In this document: positions 8,590 to 17,753 of the stretch, piece after piece
Position numbering within the stretch: position 1 is the first letter of the stretch
Layout: every line of letters begins with the position of its first letter
NCBI RefSeq assembly: GCF_026241195.1
Contig: NZ_JAPFQO010000011.1
Span: forward strand, 1 to 64,000
DNA from: Pontibacter anaerobius
GTDB lineage: Bacteria > Bacteroidota > Bacteroidia > Cytophagales > Hymenobacteraceae
Direction of reading: 5' to 3'
DNA: 64,000 nt
Notes under the pieces: model-generated
Told to the model about the DNA's origin: nothing
The model's database searches: none
What the model saw: the letters and a program-made list of their open reading frames with translations, nothing else
Program-made: the position numbers and the translations under genes

Positions 8590-8871
8590 CAGGTGGAGCA
8601 GGCCTTCCGCTTCAACAAGGCCGAGATGGGCATGGAGTCCTGCAGGCTCTGGTTCTGAGGCAACAGGGTGAGGCTGCTGCAGGTAGTGCCCCTGGTCTAC
8701 GCCTTCCTGCTCTCCCTACTGTGGGAAGCGGTCTCCATACTGCTTAGACAGGGGTGCCATAAAACAGGAAAGCGGTGCAGGAACACGCCCACACCGCTTT
8801 ACCGCATCCGGTTGGCCCTGGCCAACTGCTGGAATTTACTCTTTTTAGCCCAGAGTCAAACTCTGGCATGA
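8590..8871 (+). pseudogene. decayed IS4-like transposase C-terminus
   Basis: One frame from 8590 to 8871 reads QVEQAFRFNKAEMGMES, a TGA stop, then GNRVRLLQVVPLVYAFLLSLL and further residues ending before the stop at 8871. The phrase with the conserved glutamate-rich helix, followed by a leucine-rich YAFLLSLL segment and HKTGKRCR, resembles the C-terminal end of IS4-type DDE transposases. The internal stop and missing 5' part show that it is dead. Base composition is GC-rich, unlike the island that begins 45 bp later. Confidence 0.55.
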
Positions 8872-8914
8872 CTCATGTTTTTGTTTAATATCGGATTGTG
8901 TTGTTTTAAGGACT

Positions 8915-8934
8915 TATTTGCCGATGCAGAATTT
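8915..8934 (-). repeat. island left attachment site: displaced mnmE 3' end
   Basis: Read on the minus strand, 8914-8939 encodes K-F-C-I-G-K followed by TAA, which is the universal MnmE C-terminus, with no mnmE gene in front of it. The same codons, with synonymous changes, end the intact gene at 50553. This is what is left when an island inserts at the mnmE 3' end and supplies a replacement tail. Confidence 0.75.
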
Positions 8935-8970
8935 GCAAATAGGTTAGTAATGAATTTGTTATGTGTTTAA

Positions 8971-8992
8971 AGTAACAAGAGGGTAACAAAAG
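8971..8992 (+). promoter_or_regulatory. putative integrase/excisionase arm sites, left end
   Basis: AGTAACAAG (8971-8979) and GGGTAACAAAAG (8981-8992) stand side by side 37 bp inside the left attachment site. GGGTAACAAAA-type motifs recur in direct and inverted form at 50245-50446 beside the right end, and I did not notice them elsewhere. Confidence 0.5.
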
Positions 8993-9628
8993 TTCTTTCA
9001 ATCTAAAGCTTGACATCCTAAATACATCTAATCATTGTGAGTAATTTAATTCATTATTAATGGTCTAAAAAGACAAAACAGGCGCTGAGGCAAGTCGATA
9101 GGGAGTTTTTCAAGTGTTTTATTAATCTTGGGTTCCTATAAGGTTTTTAAACTATTATTCTATAGTCATTGAAGCTAATTATGATCAGGTTGGTCCTTCA
9201 GCAGAAATATGGTTATATTGGTAAAAAGACCAGTTCTGTATACTAATAATTAGTACGATGACTAATAAATTAAAAATGGTTAAAGGGTTGTGGCTGTTTG
9301 GCCTTCATGAAACCTTTTGCCCCAACGGTTAAAACACCAATGCGTGAGCTATTTACCAACTTCAAGTAACGTTTTAGTTAAATCTAAAATTTATATCTAT
9401 TGTGACTGCAAAGCTTGACAAAATCATTTACAACATTTTGAATGGATTTGAAGACCTTAACTTAACTAAGATTTTAATTAATACTTAATTTCTTTACCTT
9501 TACCCTTATACGCCGTTCACATCTCGCGCCTAACTGCGGGCACACATATATCTGCAGTGTTTTTTAACATTTTAGGTGTTCTAATAATGTAAGAAGCAGG
9601 TTGGTGATGAGAGAATGGCGTATTTTTT
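8993..9628. other. AT-rich stretch without a recognisable gene
   Basis: I see no open frame with protein-like content on either strand. A 15-bp perfect palindrome (9241-9255, TACTAATAATTAGTA) is the only symmetrical element noticed. The stretch separates the left attachment site from the first island gene. Confidence 0.5.
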
Positions 9629-10564
9629 TTAACTCTTCCTATAGATGCTTTCCAAAATCAACGAATGCTGGATTTGCTTATTCAGTAGCCAATTCGTTTC
9701 CCAGTCCTTAGGGTAAATAATTGTCTCTTTAAATCTTACAGTTACCACAGCTGACCTCATATCATCAAAATCAACATTTTTATATACAAAAGATACTTTT
9801 CTTTTAATTACTTCAAAATGCTCATTAGGGGCTTGTTTTTTGTCGTCAGTTGATTCTGTGGTTTCAATATAATGAGGTATGTGCTTAAGAAAGGTAGGTA
9901 CATGAGGCAGCAGTGTCAGACTATCTTTTATATGAGTTTTGTTCTTACTAGCCCTTGTTAGATGCTTTAGAACATAGTTTGATATTTCAACATTAACAAA
10001 ATCAGTTTTATGAACCCCTTTTATTTTTTTTAATTTTTTCTTAGCATGTTTCCTGGCGTCCGATACAAGTGATACCTTTTTTAAATTAATGATTGGCATT
10101 TTTTTTCTCTGTTTGTAAGCGAGAAATGACAATCGGTCAATTTCGAATATAGCTTCTGGCCTTAACTTATGATTTTTTGATAGTCTTAAATATGTACTAG
10201 GTGTGTCAGCCTTGATAAACTTCCAGTAAACCTCGGGCTTATTCAGAGGATTTACCCACACCAATAAGGCAGGCAAGTTCATGTTCTGCCATTTCTTTAT
10301 ATGTGTATCCTTGATATTTTGCATTACCCATTCAGACCTAGTTTTATGCCACCTAGCATAACTCTTACCAGTCTTAACCTGGAATGCTAGTTTCCTTGTG
10401 GTTTGGGTGCCAAAAGGTGTTGGATAGCTTAAATCTAAATCCATAGCTGCAGTTCCTTCGCCTCTTAAAGTTAACTTCTGAACTTCGCCATTAAAGATTA
10501 TTGATAACAAGTTTCCTACTAGTGCTTCACCTAAAGCTCCTTTGTCATATTTGATAAAGTGCAT
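9629..10564 (-). CDS. DUF4365-domain protein (nuclease-like fold)
   Basis: The protein has 311 residues. The N-terminal half shows KGALGEALVGNLLS (about 8-21), then AAMDLDL with an aspartate pair, and RKLAFQVKTGKSY (about 57-69). An early Glu, an Asp and a Q-x-K motif in this order are the hallmark of DUF4365, a PD-(D/E)XK-like domain common in defence islands. The rest, about residues 150-311, is Lys-rich and not recognised. It is the first gene inside the left end and is transcribed outward, towards the attachment site. Whether it cleaves DNA is unknown; the Q-x-K in place of E-x-K could alter activity. Nothing nearby looks like a partner. Confidence 0.65.
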   Translation of the reverse strand: MHFIKYDKGALGEALVGNLLSIIFNGEVQKLTLRGEGTAAMDLDLSYPTPFGTQTTRKLAFQVKTGKSYARWHKTRSEWVMQNIKDTHIKKWQNMNLPALLVWVNPLNKPEVYWKFIKADTPSTYLRLSKNHKLRPEAIFEIDRLSFLAYKQRKKMPIINLKKVSLVSDARKHAKKKLKKIKGVHKTDFVNVEISNYVLKHLTRASKNKTHIKDSLTLLPHVPTFLKHIPHYIETTESTDDKKQAPNEHFEVIKRKVSFVYKNVDFDDMRSAVVTVRFKETIIYPKDWETNWLLNKQIQHSLILESIYRKS

Positions 10565-10716
10565 AATGGGTTTCTTATTTTTTCTATTGGGTATACATCT
10601 ATTACGTTATTGCTATATATGAACTTATAGCTAACCTTACCAATAATTATTTCTAAATTTAGAATAAGCTCGTACAGAGAGTAGAGTTTAATTTGAAATA
10701 AACCTATAAAAAACAT

Positions 10717-10847
10717 ATGTGCGGCAGATACTCCGTTATTCCCAAATCCATCAAGTTAACTCTAAGGTGGCAAAGCTCTTTGAAAATCACCTGAAGGAAG
10801 CACACTATAACGCGGCTCCTAGATCAGGCTGGCTTGCTTATGATTGA
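10717..10847 (+). pseudogene. truncated, frameshifted SRAP (YedK/HMCES-like) gene
   Basis: The reading starts MCGRYSVIPKS, the invariant N-terminus of SRAP proteins, in which Cys2 attaches to abasic DNA. It soon leaves frame. The neighbouring frame continues as NSKVAKLFENHLKEAHYNAAP, which matches the next conserved SRAP segment (…YNAAP). The reading then ends at the TGA at 10847. Only about 45 of roughly 220 codons remain, so this is a dead 5' fragment. SRAP genes are frequent island cargo. The remaining sequence up to 11044 is AT-rich and presumably contains the promoter of the next gene. Confidence 0.65.
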
Positions 10848-11044
10848 GTAGCATTAGAGGTGCTGGTTCATTAAAGAATGCAGCTGTAATACATTAAATA
10901 ATATATTTTAATATTTATATCTATATTTAGCAAATTAGGGCTTCAAACGCTAAGTATTCTTTAATTACAATAGCCTACACATTAGTATATATTGTCGCCG
11001 CAAAAGCCTGAAATCAATACAGTAAATAAGCTTTATACAAGAAT

Positions 11045-14000
11045 ATGCAACTTGAGTCCACTACAATAAAACTCTATGCTGCTACAGCAAAGACAGATAT
11101 TTCGGTTTTACCTTCAATCGCTCAGGCGGAAGAGTACTTAAAGGAATCCTACGAGGGCCGCTACTTATTTGAACTTCTGCAAAATGCTGTTGATGCAAGT
11201 AGAGTTGCTGGCGAAAAAGGAGGAAAGGTTAAAATTGAGTTGCTAGACAGAGTATTGAGAGTTTACAACACAGGGAAAGCTTTTGATGAGAATGGGGTGA
11301 CTAGCGTGTGCCGGATTGGGCAAAGCGAGAAGCAAGGGCAAGACTATATTGGTCATAAGGGTATTGGATTCAAAGCAGTTAGGGAAGTAACAAACAACCC
11401 AGTAATAAGAACAGAATTTGGTTCGGTTGTTTTTAATAAATCACATACTCTAAGGGATGAAAATTTTGCTTATTTAGAAGAGGAAAACATTCCATTGTTT
11501 TTCTTTCCACATTATAGTCCAGAGAAGATTGAAGCTAGTCCTGAAGGTTATGTTACACTTATAGAACTGCCATTAAAGGAAGAAGTGGATACCACGAAGC
11601 CCGACGAAGATTTCGAAGAGATAGACGAGGAACAAATAGTGCTTCTCGGAAACTTAGCAAATTTAACATATTCATCAGAGGAGTGCGAAGCGTTTTATTT
11701 TATCAAAAAGCGTAAGGGAGGGATAATTGAGGTGCATAGCCATGATGGGAGTACCTACTTTACGGACTTGTCTCCGAGTCGTAAAGTAAAAATCCCTCAA
11801 AGTGTGCTTGAAAAACTGGACAAGCGGGAACGGAAGACATTTGAGAACGACCCTACTGTAGAAATTAAGTTAATTCTAAAGCTGGGTGAAAAGAAGCAAT
11901 TTAAACCGGTAGAAAATGCTAACTTTTATCTATTCTATCCTCTTGAGAAAGAGTCTGGATTTACTTTTCTCATCCACAGCTATTTCACAGTTACACCCGA
12001 CAGAAAAGGCTTCAGAGATACTGCTCTCAATGATTTTCTGTTAGGGGAAATAGCAAAATACATATCTGTGGGCCTTGTAGAAAAACTAAAGAGAGACTTT
12101 TCCCAAGATGTGCTTAAGATATTATGCTACCATAGGGTAGCAGACAAGAAATTAGAGTCCTTTTATAACATAATTAAGGAAAACTTACGCAAGAGCCAAT
12201 TTTTATACGACAGAATAACGGGTTTATTTTATCAGCCTAAAGAGGTTATTATAGCTGATGAATGTGATGAGGAACTTTTCCCAGATGGCACATTTATAAA
12301 TAGGCGGCTTATTTTCGTAGACAACAAGGAGGTTCGTAATTGGCTAAAAGACGAGCTCAATATCGAATATCTTAGCCTAGACTTCATAAAGGAGCATATT
12401 GAACAGGAATGCAAGCTGCGAAAAGGCGACATTGAATTCTTTAAAAACCTCTATCGGTACATCTCTGAGCAAAATTTAAATCTTACAGGGAAGAAGATTA
12501 TCCTTGCTGACGGGCATCATCTGTACACTAGTAATGATGAAGTATTTTATGAAGGGAACAAAAAGGATTTAGTTCTTTCGTCTTCTATTAAAAGAAAGAT
12601 ACGCTTCCTCCATCGCTCCATTATAATCGATAACTCTAAAGTTGCTAGGGAGCGAATAGGGCTAATACAGTACAGCCAACGGGAGTTGTTGAGCAAACTT
12701 TGTAGTCTTTTCAGTGACAGGAGTATTGCTAACAGAGACATCGTAGAGGCTATTTTCCAGTTAAGGATAGAGCGAAGTGATATAGATGAACATAGGGATG
12801 AGATCTTGCTTCCTTATTACGATAATGAGGGTATTCTAAAATGGGCTAATCCGCTTTATTCCCCTATCTACATTGAGTCACAGAAGCTAAACGTACTCTA
12901 CCCCAGTGGAAAGTATGTTGCAATTGACTTATTTGCCAGTAGTCACGACGAGCAAACCGCATGGGCTGAATTCTTTCTGAAACTAGGCGCATGGGACAGG
13001 CCAGCTATTTACATAATGAACAAAGTGTATTCTTTGTCCAGACAGGATGAACGAAATGAGGCATTTGTCTCTCTGACAGGTCGATACACACGCCCATTTC
13101 AAATCCAGTTTGATTATACCTTAGACTTCCCTGAAGTTTTAAACAGAGATTTTTCGGAATATATTCAGAGGAACTGGAAGCATTATGTTGACTTCTTTTC
13201 TAATCAGTTCCATCCTCGGACTAAATGCAGATCAAAGCAATCAACAGACTGGCGCAGGTTAAATGTGTCGGAGAGGTTTCAAAACTCTTCATTCCTAAAA
13301 ATTTTAAAAGAGAACGCTTGGATTTTAATACCTAACGCAGATCAACCGCTTCCTCCGTCAGATGTGATAGGTATTGAAACGTCAGACTATCGCAAAAACA
13401 GTGCTAGTGTACTGCGGCAGTATTTTAACTTATTGCCTAGGAGTTTCCATGAGCAGAAGGATTTCTTTTCTAGTTTAGGAATTCTACACCTGAATGACTT
13501 AATACTTTCCAATTATTCAAAAATACTGCAGCACTTATCAAAAAAGTATGTGGAGCCTGTGAATGACAAAGACTTTGAGAGTGCTTGCCACAGGGTTTTT
13601 AACCTTTTGTTTGAGGTATATGCCTACCATAGTGACAAGAAAGACGATAGACTTAATGTATTTAAGGATATTGCTTTTTTAGCGTTCGAAGTGACAACGA
13701 ACCGCTATGTATGGAAACAAGCGAAGGATATCATCTATATAGACAACAAATTCTTGTTTGGACGACTGCCTGCTTCGATAAAAGCCAGTATTTCACCTGT
13801 TTTTACGCTCAGAGACAAGAATACATTTGGACAGATAGCTAGCAAAATTGGGGTTGTGCTGTCGAAGTCATTATCAAAATCAACTGTACGTACTGCGCCT
13901 CTTAGGGAGTCGGTTATCAAGAACGAGTTCAGGTTTATACCGGAGCTACTCGCTTTTGTAGAGGATATAATTGAAAGGCCATTAACTGAGGATGAGGTCA

Positions 14001-15664
14001 AGAAGGTTGCTGAAGCAAAGGTCTGTGAACAAAAGGAAGTAATAGTAAAATACCAGTTAAATCTTCCCAGCACTGTTGAGGGTTTTGAGTCTACTGAGAT
14101 GTATTCTGTAGAGGCTGAAAACAAAGACTATGCTTTACTATATGCCGGACAGGCTATTTATAACCTTAGGGAATTAGCCGGCATGCTTGCAGAACTGATA
14201 GAGGCTGTTATAGATAAAGAGGTAAAAAGATTGGGACAGCAAATACATGTTTTCCTCGAAAAAAACTCTAAAGACGAACTCTCATCTTATCTTGAGGATA
14301 ATGATATTACAAGAGAGAGAATAGCAAGCATAAGTCAGATTACATACGACCATGTACTTGATCCCAAGGCTGCGTTTTGGATTTCAGTTGCTTCTGCCTT
14401 AAGTGTTCATAAACAGCATGTGGATCAAGAGTTTGATTTAGAAAGTTTTTTAAAGCAATTTGATAGTACAAAGTATGAAAACCTGTCAGAGATAGCAGCA
14501 GGAATAAGCTACGATGATCTCTTAGATCCTCATAATATTCCTTATATGAAAAGCCTCCTGCAGCTACTACAAATAACGCTGCATGAATACAATCAAAGTG
14601 CGATCCAACAGATATCCTTTAAAAGGTACTATGTAGATAAATTAAATACACTGAAGACCAGTTGTTTAAACGGGTTCAAAAAAGTGCTTTGGAATTATAT
14701 GCAAGGTAAATCCGGTAACGAAAAGGAACAGTATGTTGATTTAGTAAATGCCTACAAAGGAATGACTTTTCTAATAGAACAGGACTTTTTAGAAAGTGAA
14801 ACGAAGTTTTTTCTCCAGGCAACGGAAGAAAGTTTCCCTTACTTACAAGGTTTAGAGTCAATAATCACTCCAACAGATGGCTCTGAGTTAATTGAGGAAA
14901 AGTATTACTTGCATAAGGAGGGGTTAAAAAATAAGCTAAAGGACAAGGAGCTAGGGGATTTTAACCTTGATACATTTTTACGAAACAGTAGTAAAAACAG
15001 AAGCTTGCTGTACTTTAATGAAATTGATGAGCTGCTAAAAAGAATATATAAGGAATCCATGGCCTCGACCTTTACAGCAAGCACTTCTCATGTATCAGAG
15101 AAAGATAATGCTTTGGAAGGAGATGATTTTGACATAGAGGAATACATAGTAAACTTGGCCCAAACTCAAGGTAAAAAGGAGTCAAGTAAGAACACAAGTG
15201 GGGGGCATAACGGTAAAAATTTTGACGGTGCATATAAAAATCCAAAGTTAGAAGAAGCAGGCTATCAAGGGGAACTACTAGTTTATAAGAAGCTTAAGGC
15301 AAAGGGGCTGTCTGTGAGTTGGGTTTCAAGAAATGCATACCGTGCTAAAGTTAACCCTGAAGGCTCTGACCACTACGGTTATGATTTGGAGTATATAAAT
15401 CCTGCTACAGGAAGAACTAAATATGTCGAGGTCAAAGCTTCTAGCTACGCAAACAAAACCTTCACGATTACAAGATCAGAGTTACAAAGGGCCTTAGAGA
15501 AAGGTGAAGACTATTCAATTGTTTACGTGGAGAATGTATTTGATAAAAGTAAGAGAAGGTATTACGATTTGGGAAACATATTTAGACTAAATCCCGGAGA
15601 GGATTTTATGAACAACTCAAGGTTCAGGACAGTTAATGAAACTTTTAACATTACTCTTTTTTAG
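11045..15664 (+). CDS. sacsin-type ATPase with C-terminal DUF3883-like nuclease domain
   Basis: This 1539-residue cytoplasmic protein starts with an Hsp90-like (GHKL) ATPase module of the sacsin type. The N box is ELLQNAVDAS (43-52), RVYNTG follows at about residues 72-77, and the glycine box is GHKGIGFK (103-110). A very long middle of unknown fold follows. The C-terminus, about residues 1405-1510, reads GYQGELLVYKKL, then HYGYDLEY and KYVEVKASS (Glu1462, Lys1464). That order of Glu, Asp and E-x-K is a PD-(D/E)XK core as found in DUF3883. Proteins of this build occur in defence islands; the mechanism is unknown. Presumably nucleotide-driven conformational change controls DNA cleavage. It stands alone, with 480 bp before it and 710 bp after it, and its neighbours read the other way. 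Confidence 0.75.
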   Translation: MQLESTTIKLYAATAKTDISVLPSIAQAEEYLKESYEGRYLFELLQNAVDASRVAGEKGGKVKIELLDRVLRVYNTGKAFDENGVTSVCRIGQSEKQGQDYIGHKGIGFKAVREVTNNPVIRTEFGSVVFNKSHTLRDENFAYLEEENIPLFFFPHYSPEKIEASPEGYVTLIELPLKEEVDTTKPDEDFEEIDEEQIVLLGNLANLTYSSEECEAFYFIKKRKGGIIEVHSHDGSTYFTDLSPSRKVKIPQSVLEKLDKRERKTFENDPTVEIKLILKLGEKKQFKPVENANFYLFYPLEKESGFTFLIHSYFTVTPDRKGFRDTALNDFLLGEIAKYISVGLVEKLKRDFSQDVLKILCYHRVADKKLESFYNIIKENLRKSQFLYDRITGLFYQPKEVIIADECDEELFPDGTFINRRLIFVDNKEVRNWLKDELNIEYLSLDFIKEHIEQECKLRKGDIEFFKNLYRYISEQNLNLTGKKIILADGHHLYTSNDEVFYEGNKKDLVLSSSIKRKIRFLHRSIIIDNSKVARERIGLIQYSQRELLSKLCSLFSDRSIANRDIVEAIFQLRIERSDIDEHRDEILLPYYDNEGILKWANPLYSPIYIESQKLNVLYPSGKYVAIDLFASSHDEQTAWAEFFLKLGAWDRPAIYIMNKVYSLSRQDERNEAFVSLTGRYTRPFQIQFDYTLDFPEVLNRDFSEYIQRNWKHYVDFFSNQFHPRTKCRSKQSTDWRRLNVSERFQNSSFLKILKENAWILIPNADQPLPPSDVIGIETSDYRKNSASVLRQYFNLLPRSFHEQKDFFSSLGILHLNDLILSNYSKILQHLSKKYVEPVNDKDFESACHRVFNLLFEVYAYHSDKKDDRLNVFKDIAFLAFEVTTNRYVWKQAKDIIYIDNKFLFGRLPASIKASISPVFTLRDKNTFGQIASKIGVVLSKSLSKSTVRTAPLRESVIKNEFRFIPELLAFVEDIIERPLTEDEVKKVAEAKVCEQKEVIVKYQLNLPSTVEGFESTEMYSVEAENKDYALLYAGQAIYNLRELAGMLAELIEAVIDKEVKRLGQQIHVFLEKNSKDELSSYLEDNDITRERIASISQITYDHVLDPKAAFWISVASALSVHKQHVDQEFDLESFLKQFDSTKYENLSEIAAGISYDDLLDPHNIPYMKSLLQLLQITLHEYNQSAIQQISFKRYYVDKLNTLKTSCLNGFKKVLWNYMQGKSGNEKEQYVDLVNAYKGMTFLIEQDFLESETKFFLQATEESFPYLQGLESIITPTDGSELIEEKYYLHKEGLKNKLKDKELGDFNLDTFLRNSSKNRSLLYFNEIDELLKRIYKESMASTFTASTSHVSEKDNALEGDDFDIEEYIVNLAQTQGKKESSKNTSGGHNGKNFDGAYKNPKLEEAGYQGELLVYKKLKAKGLSVSWVSRNAYRAKVNPEGSDHYGYDLEYINPATGRTKYVEVKASSYANKTFTITRSELQRALEKGEDYSIVYVENVFDKSKRRYYDLGNIFRLNPGEDFMNNSRFRTVNETFNITLF

Positions 15665-16375
15665 GTTTTAAAAAATTGTTGGCATACAGCTGTAGTGGAT
15701 GATTAATTCGAAAATGCAGAAATGGATTTTACAAAATGCGAAACTTGATTATGCTAAATATTAAGGGAATATAGGTTTTATTATAGAAACAGAAGTGAAA
15801 AAAGCTGTAAAAAGTATAAACAGAAGGTAGCGTACTGAATATCTAGAGCTTTACTAGCTAAAGCAGGAGCATCATCAGAGTGAACAAAGCCGTTTTAAAC
15901 AAAGGGGAGTGTAATTTAAACTATGTCATTTCTACATTTCTATTTACTGGTCCTGTTGGTGTACTGGTGTGAATTCTTACAGAAACAGGACCAAACATTT
16001 GAAGTGTATCTCACCTGGAGTCCAGCTGTCTCCATCCCCGATTCTGAGTGAGAGCTGCTGGCCATTTAGCTCTCCAATTAGAGGCTTCATGACACAACTT
16101 TTGTTAATATTCTGGTGAGACAGGTAAATCAACTTCAGCAGGTCCATCTCCGAGTCCAGTTCAGCTTTTAGTAAGTACTTTAGCTAATGACAGAAGGCAA
16201 GCCTGTCGCTCAAAGATCCTTCAAGGAACTACGGCTCAGCCTTTTCAATATTGACTGTTAAGGTCACATTGCGACTCCATTGACACAAATTTAATTTAAA
16301 GCCTAATTTGCAAATATGCCTATGATAAATGGTTCGGACTCAGATTCGATCCATTATTTTTACTGTATTCTACTG
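15665..16375. other. gap with one unrecognised small minus-strand frame
   Basis: The only coherent reading is 15977-16147 on the minus strand: 56 residues with protein-like content (MDLLKLIYLSHQN; GELNGQQLSLRIGDGD; SWTPGEIHFKCLVLFL). Upstream codons in the same frame (SLSDRLAFC) suggest it is the tail of a larger gene cut by a stop. I do not recognise the family. A decayed accessory gene is the likeliest reading. Confidence 0.35.
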
Positions 16376-17512
16376 TTAGTAACCATAATAATTTGAACTC
16401 TTTTTCAATATGAGAGTCTCTTTATCAACGCCGTCTAGAAGTTCGTCTTGTCGCTTTACCGTCGGGTCGTACCAGTCTGCCTTCTCATTTGCCCAATCAA
16501 CCCAATGGTTCACTTCTTCCGTTAAAGTATCCGAAGAAATGGCTTGTTGCTTTACACCACTAATGTAATCCCGCAGCATTTGGGCATCGCGCCACTGCTT
16601 TGCTAGCTGCAACAGCTTTTTAAAGCGTATGAGTTCTTTTTCCTGACGTTGCTCTAATTCATACTGAATACGCTGCCGAATTCTGCGTTCTTCAGCTGCC
16701 TTTTCGCTTGCAATTCTCTGCTCTTTCCTTTCTTTCGCCTTCAGTTCCAGACTTGCTAAGATGAGAGATAGCCTTTGCTCAACAGGAAGCTTCCCGTCTT
16801 TCCACTCCTTTGCGCTATAGCCATTTCCCATCTTAAATATCAAAATTCCACTAGGAGTATCTTCTGCACTGCTTCCATACTTACTCGGCACCATTTTTCT
16901 ATTAAGCTTTTCCCGTACAAGAACTTCAATTTTCTCTTCTCGGATCACCACGTAGGTTGTATGACTTTGTACTTGCACGAAATGGCCTCTGGCACGCAAC
17001 GCCTTAATGAACGTATTCATAAAGCGTAATGCTCTGGGAAGCACATTTATGGAAACGTTTATGTCCAAGAAGCCGGATGAATTTGAAACAATGTTCTCGT
17101 AGTTATACTTCCTGTTGTTGCTTTCGATGTTCTCTCTTGCTGCTGTAATTAGCGTATCAGGATTAGTGAGCTTAGCAGGTACATGAATCAATGATTTTAA
17201 TTCATTTTCTATTTCAAGTTGTAACAATACGATGGGAGAGTCCGCCACTTGGTTAGTTCCTCTTCCGGTTGAGTATTTAGCTAAGTCTACTTCTGATTCC
17301 CCATTATATTCGCTGGGTAACGGGATAACCGTTACTTTTTTACCTGTCCTAACCTTTTGCCAATGACCAGACCTTGGGGTAGGTATTGCTAAGCTTTGGC
17401 AAACCTTCCTTAATTCAATATCCGACAGCTGGTATCTTTTTGCCAGATGTACCATAGGCTCAGTCCATACTAACTTATATAGATCTTGTCTTGTTAACAG
17501 AACTTTATCCAT
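16376..17512 (-). CDS. unknown protein with N-terminal HTH-like motif and coiled coil
   Basis: This 378-residue protein is of unknown function. The first 55 residues read LTRQDLYKLVWTEPMVHLAKRYQLSDIELRKVCQ, then IPTPRSGHWQKV. This LYELVW-x-P-LAKRYGISD-PxPxxGYW-type opening is widespread in hypothetical proteins of mobile regions and looks like a DNA-binding HTH. A long charged segment, about residues 255-300 (KAKERKEQRIASEKAAEERRIRQRI), should form a coiled coil. The middle, about 140-230, appears mixed alpha/beta. I cannot see a catalytic motif. It reads away from the phosphorothioation block, with about 240 bp between it and the HNH gene. Confidence 0.5.
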   Translation of the reverse strand: MDKVLLTRQDLYKLVWTEPMVHLAKRYQLSDIELRKVCQSLAIPTPRSGHWQKVRTGKKVTVIPLPSEYNGESEVDLAKYSTGRGTNQVADSPIVLLQLEIENELKSLIHVPAKLTNPDTLITAARENIESNNRKYNYENIVSNSSGFLDINVSINVLPRALRFMNTFIKALRARGHFVQVQSHTTYVVIREEKIEVLVREKLNRKMVPSKYGSSAEDTPSGILIFKMGNGYSAKEWKDGKLPVEQRLSLILASLELKAKERKEQRIASEKAAEERRIRQRIQYELEQRQEKELIRFKKLLQLAKQWRDAQMLRDYISGVKQQAISSDTLTEEVNHWVDWANEKADWYDPTVKRQDELLDGVDKETLILKKSSNYYGY

Positions 17513-17753
17513 AGAATGAATATCAAAAAACCTTTCAATTTTAGTTAGGTTATTTTAAATAGTAAGGACTAGAATGCCTATAATTTTTTAAACTGTTGAT
17601 ATTATGCGTTAACTTCTAAAACTTAAAGTTTGCATAATCATCTTTAAAGTAATAACCTTAAATGATTTATAGTATCAAAAACAGTTATAAAGTTTAACTT
17701 AATATACTAGGGTAAATAAGTCTTGGTAATAAATATAACTCAATTGTTTCTTT

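Noticed and set aside
8508..8747. Frame of 79 codons with Ala/Gly/Arg-rich content
   Set aside because: It lies in another frame over the IS4-like remnant and has no coherent domain.
9241..9255. Palindrome TACTAATAATTAGTA
   Set aside because: Short AT-rich palindromes are expected by chance here, and it has no matching copy near a start codon.
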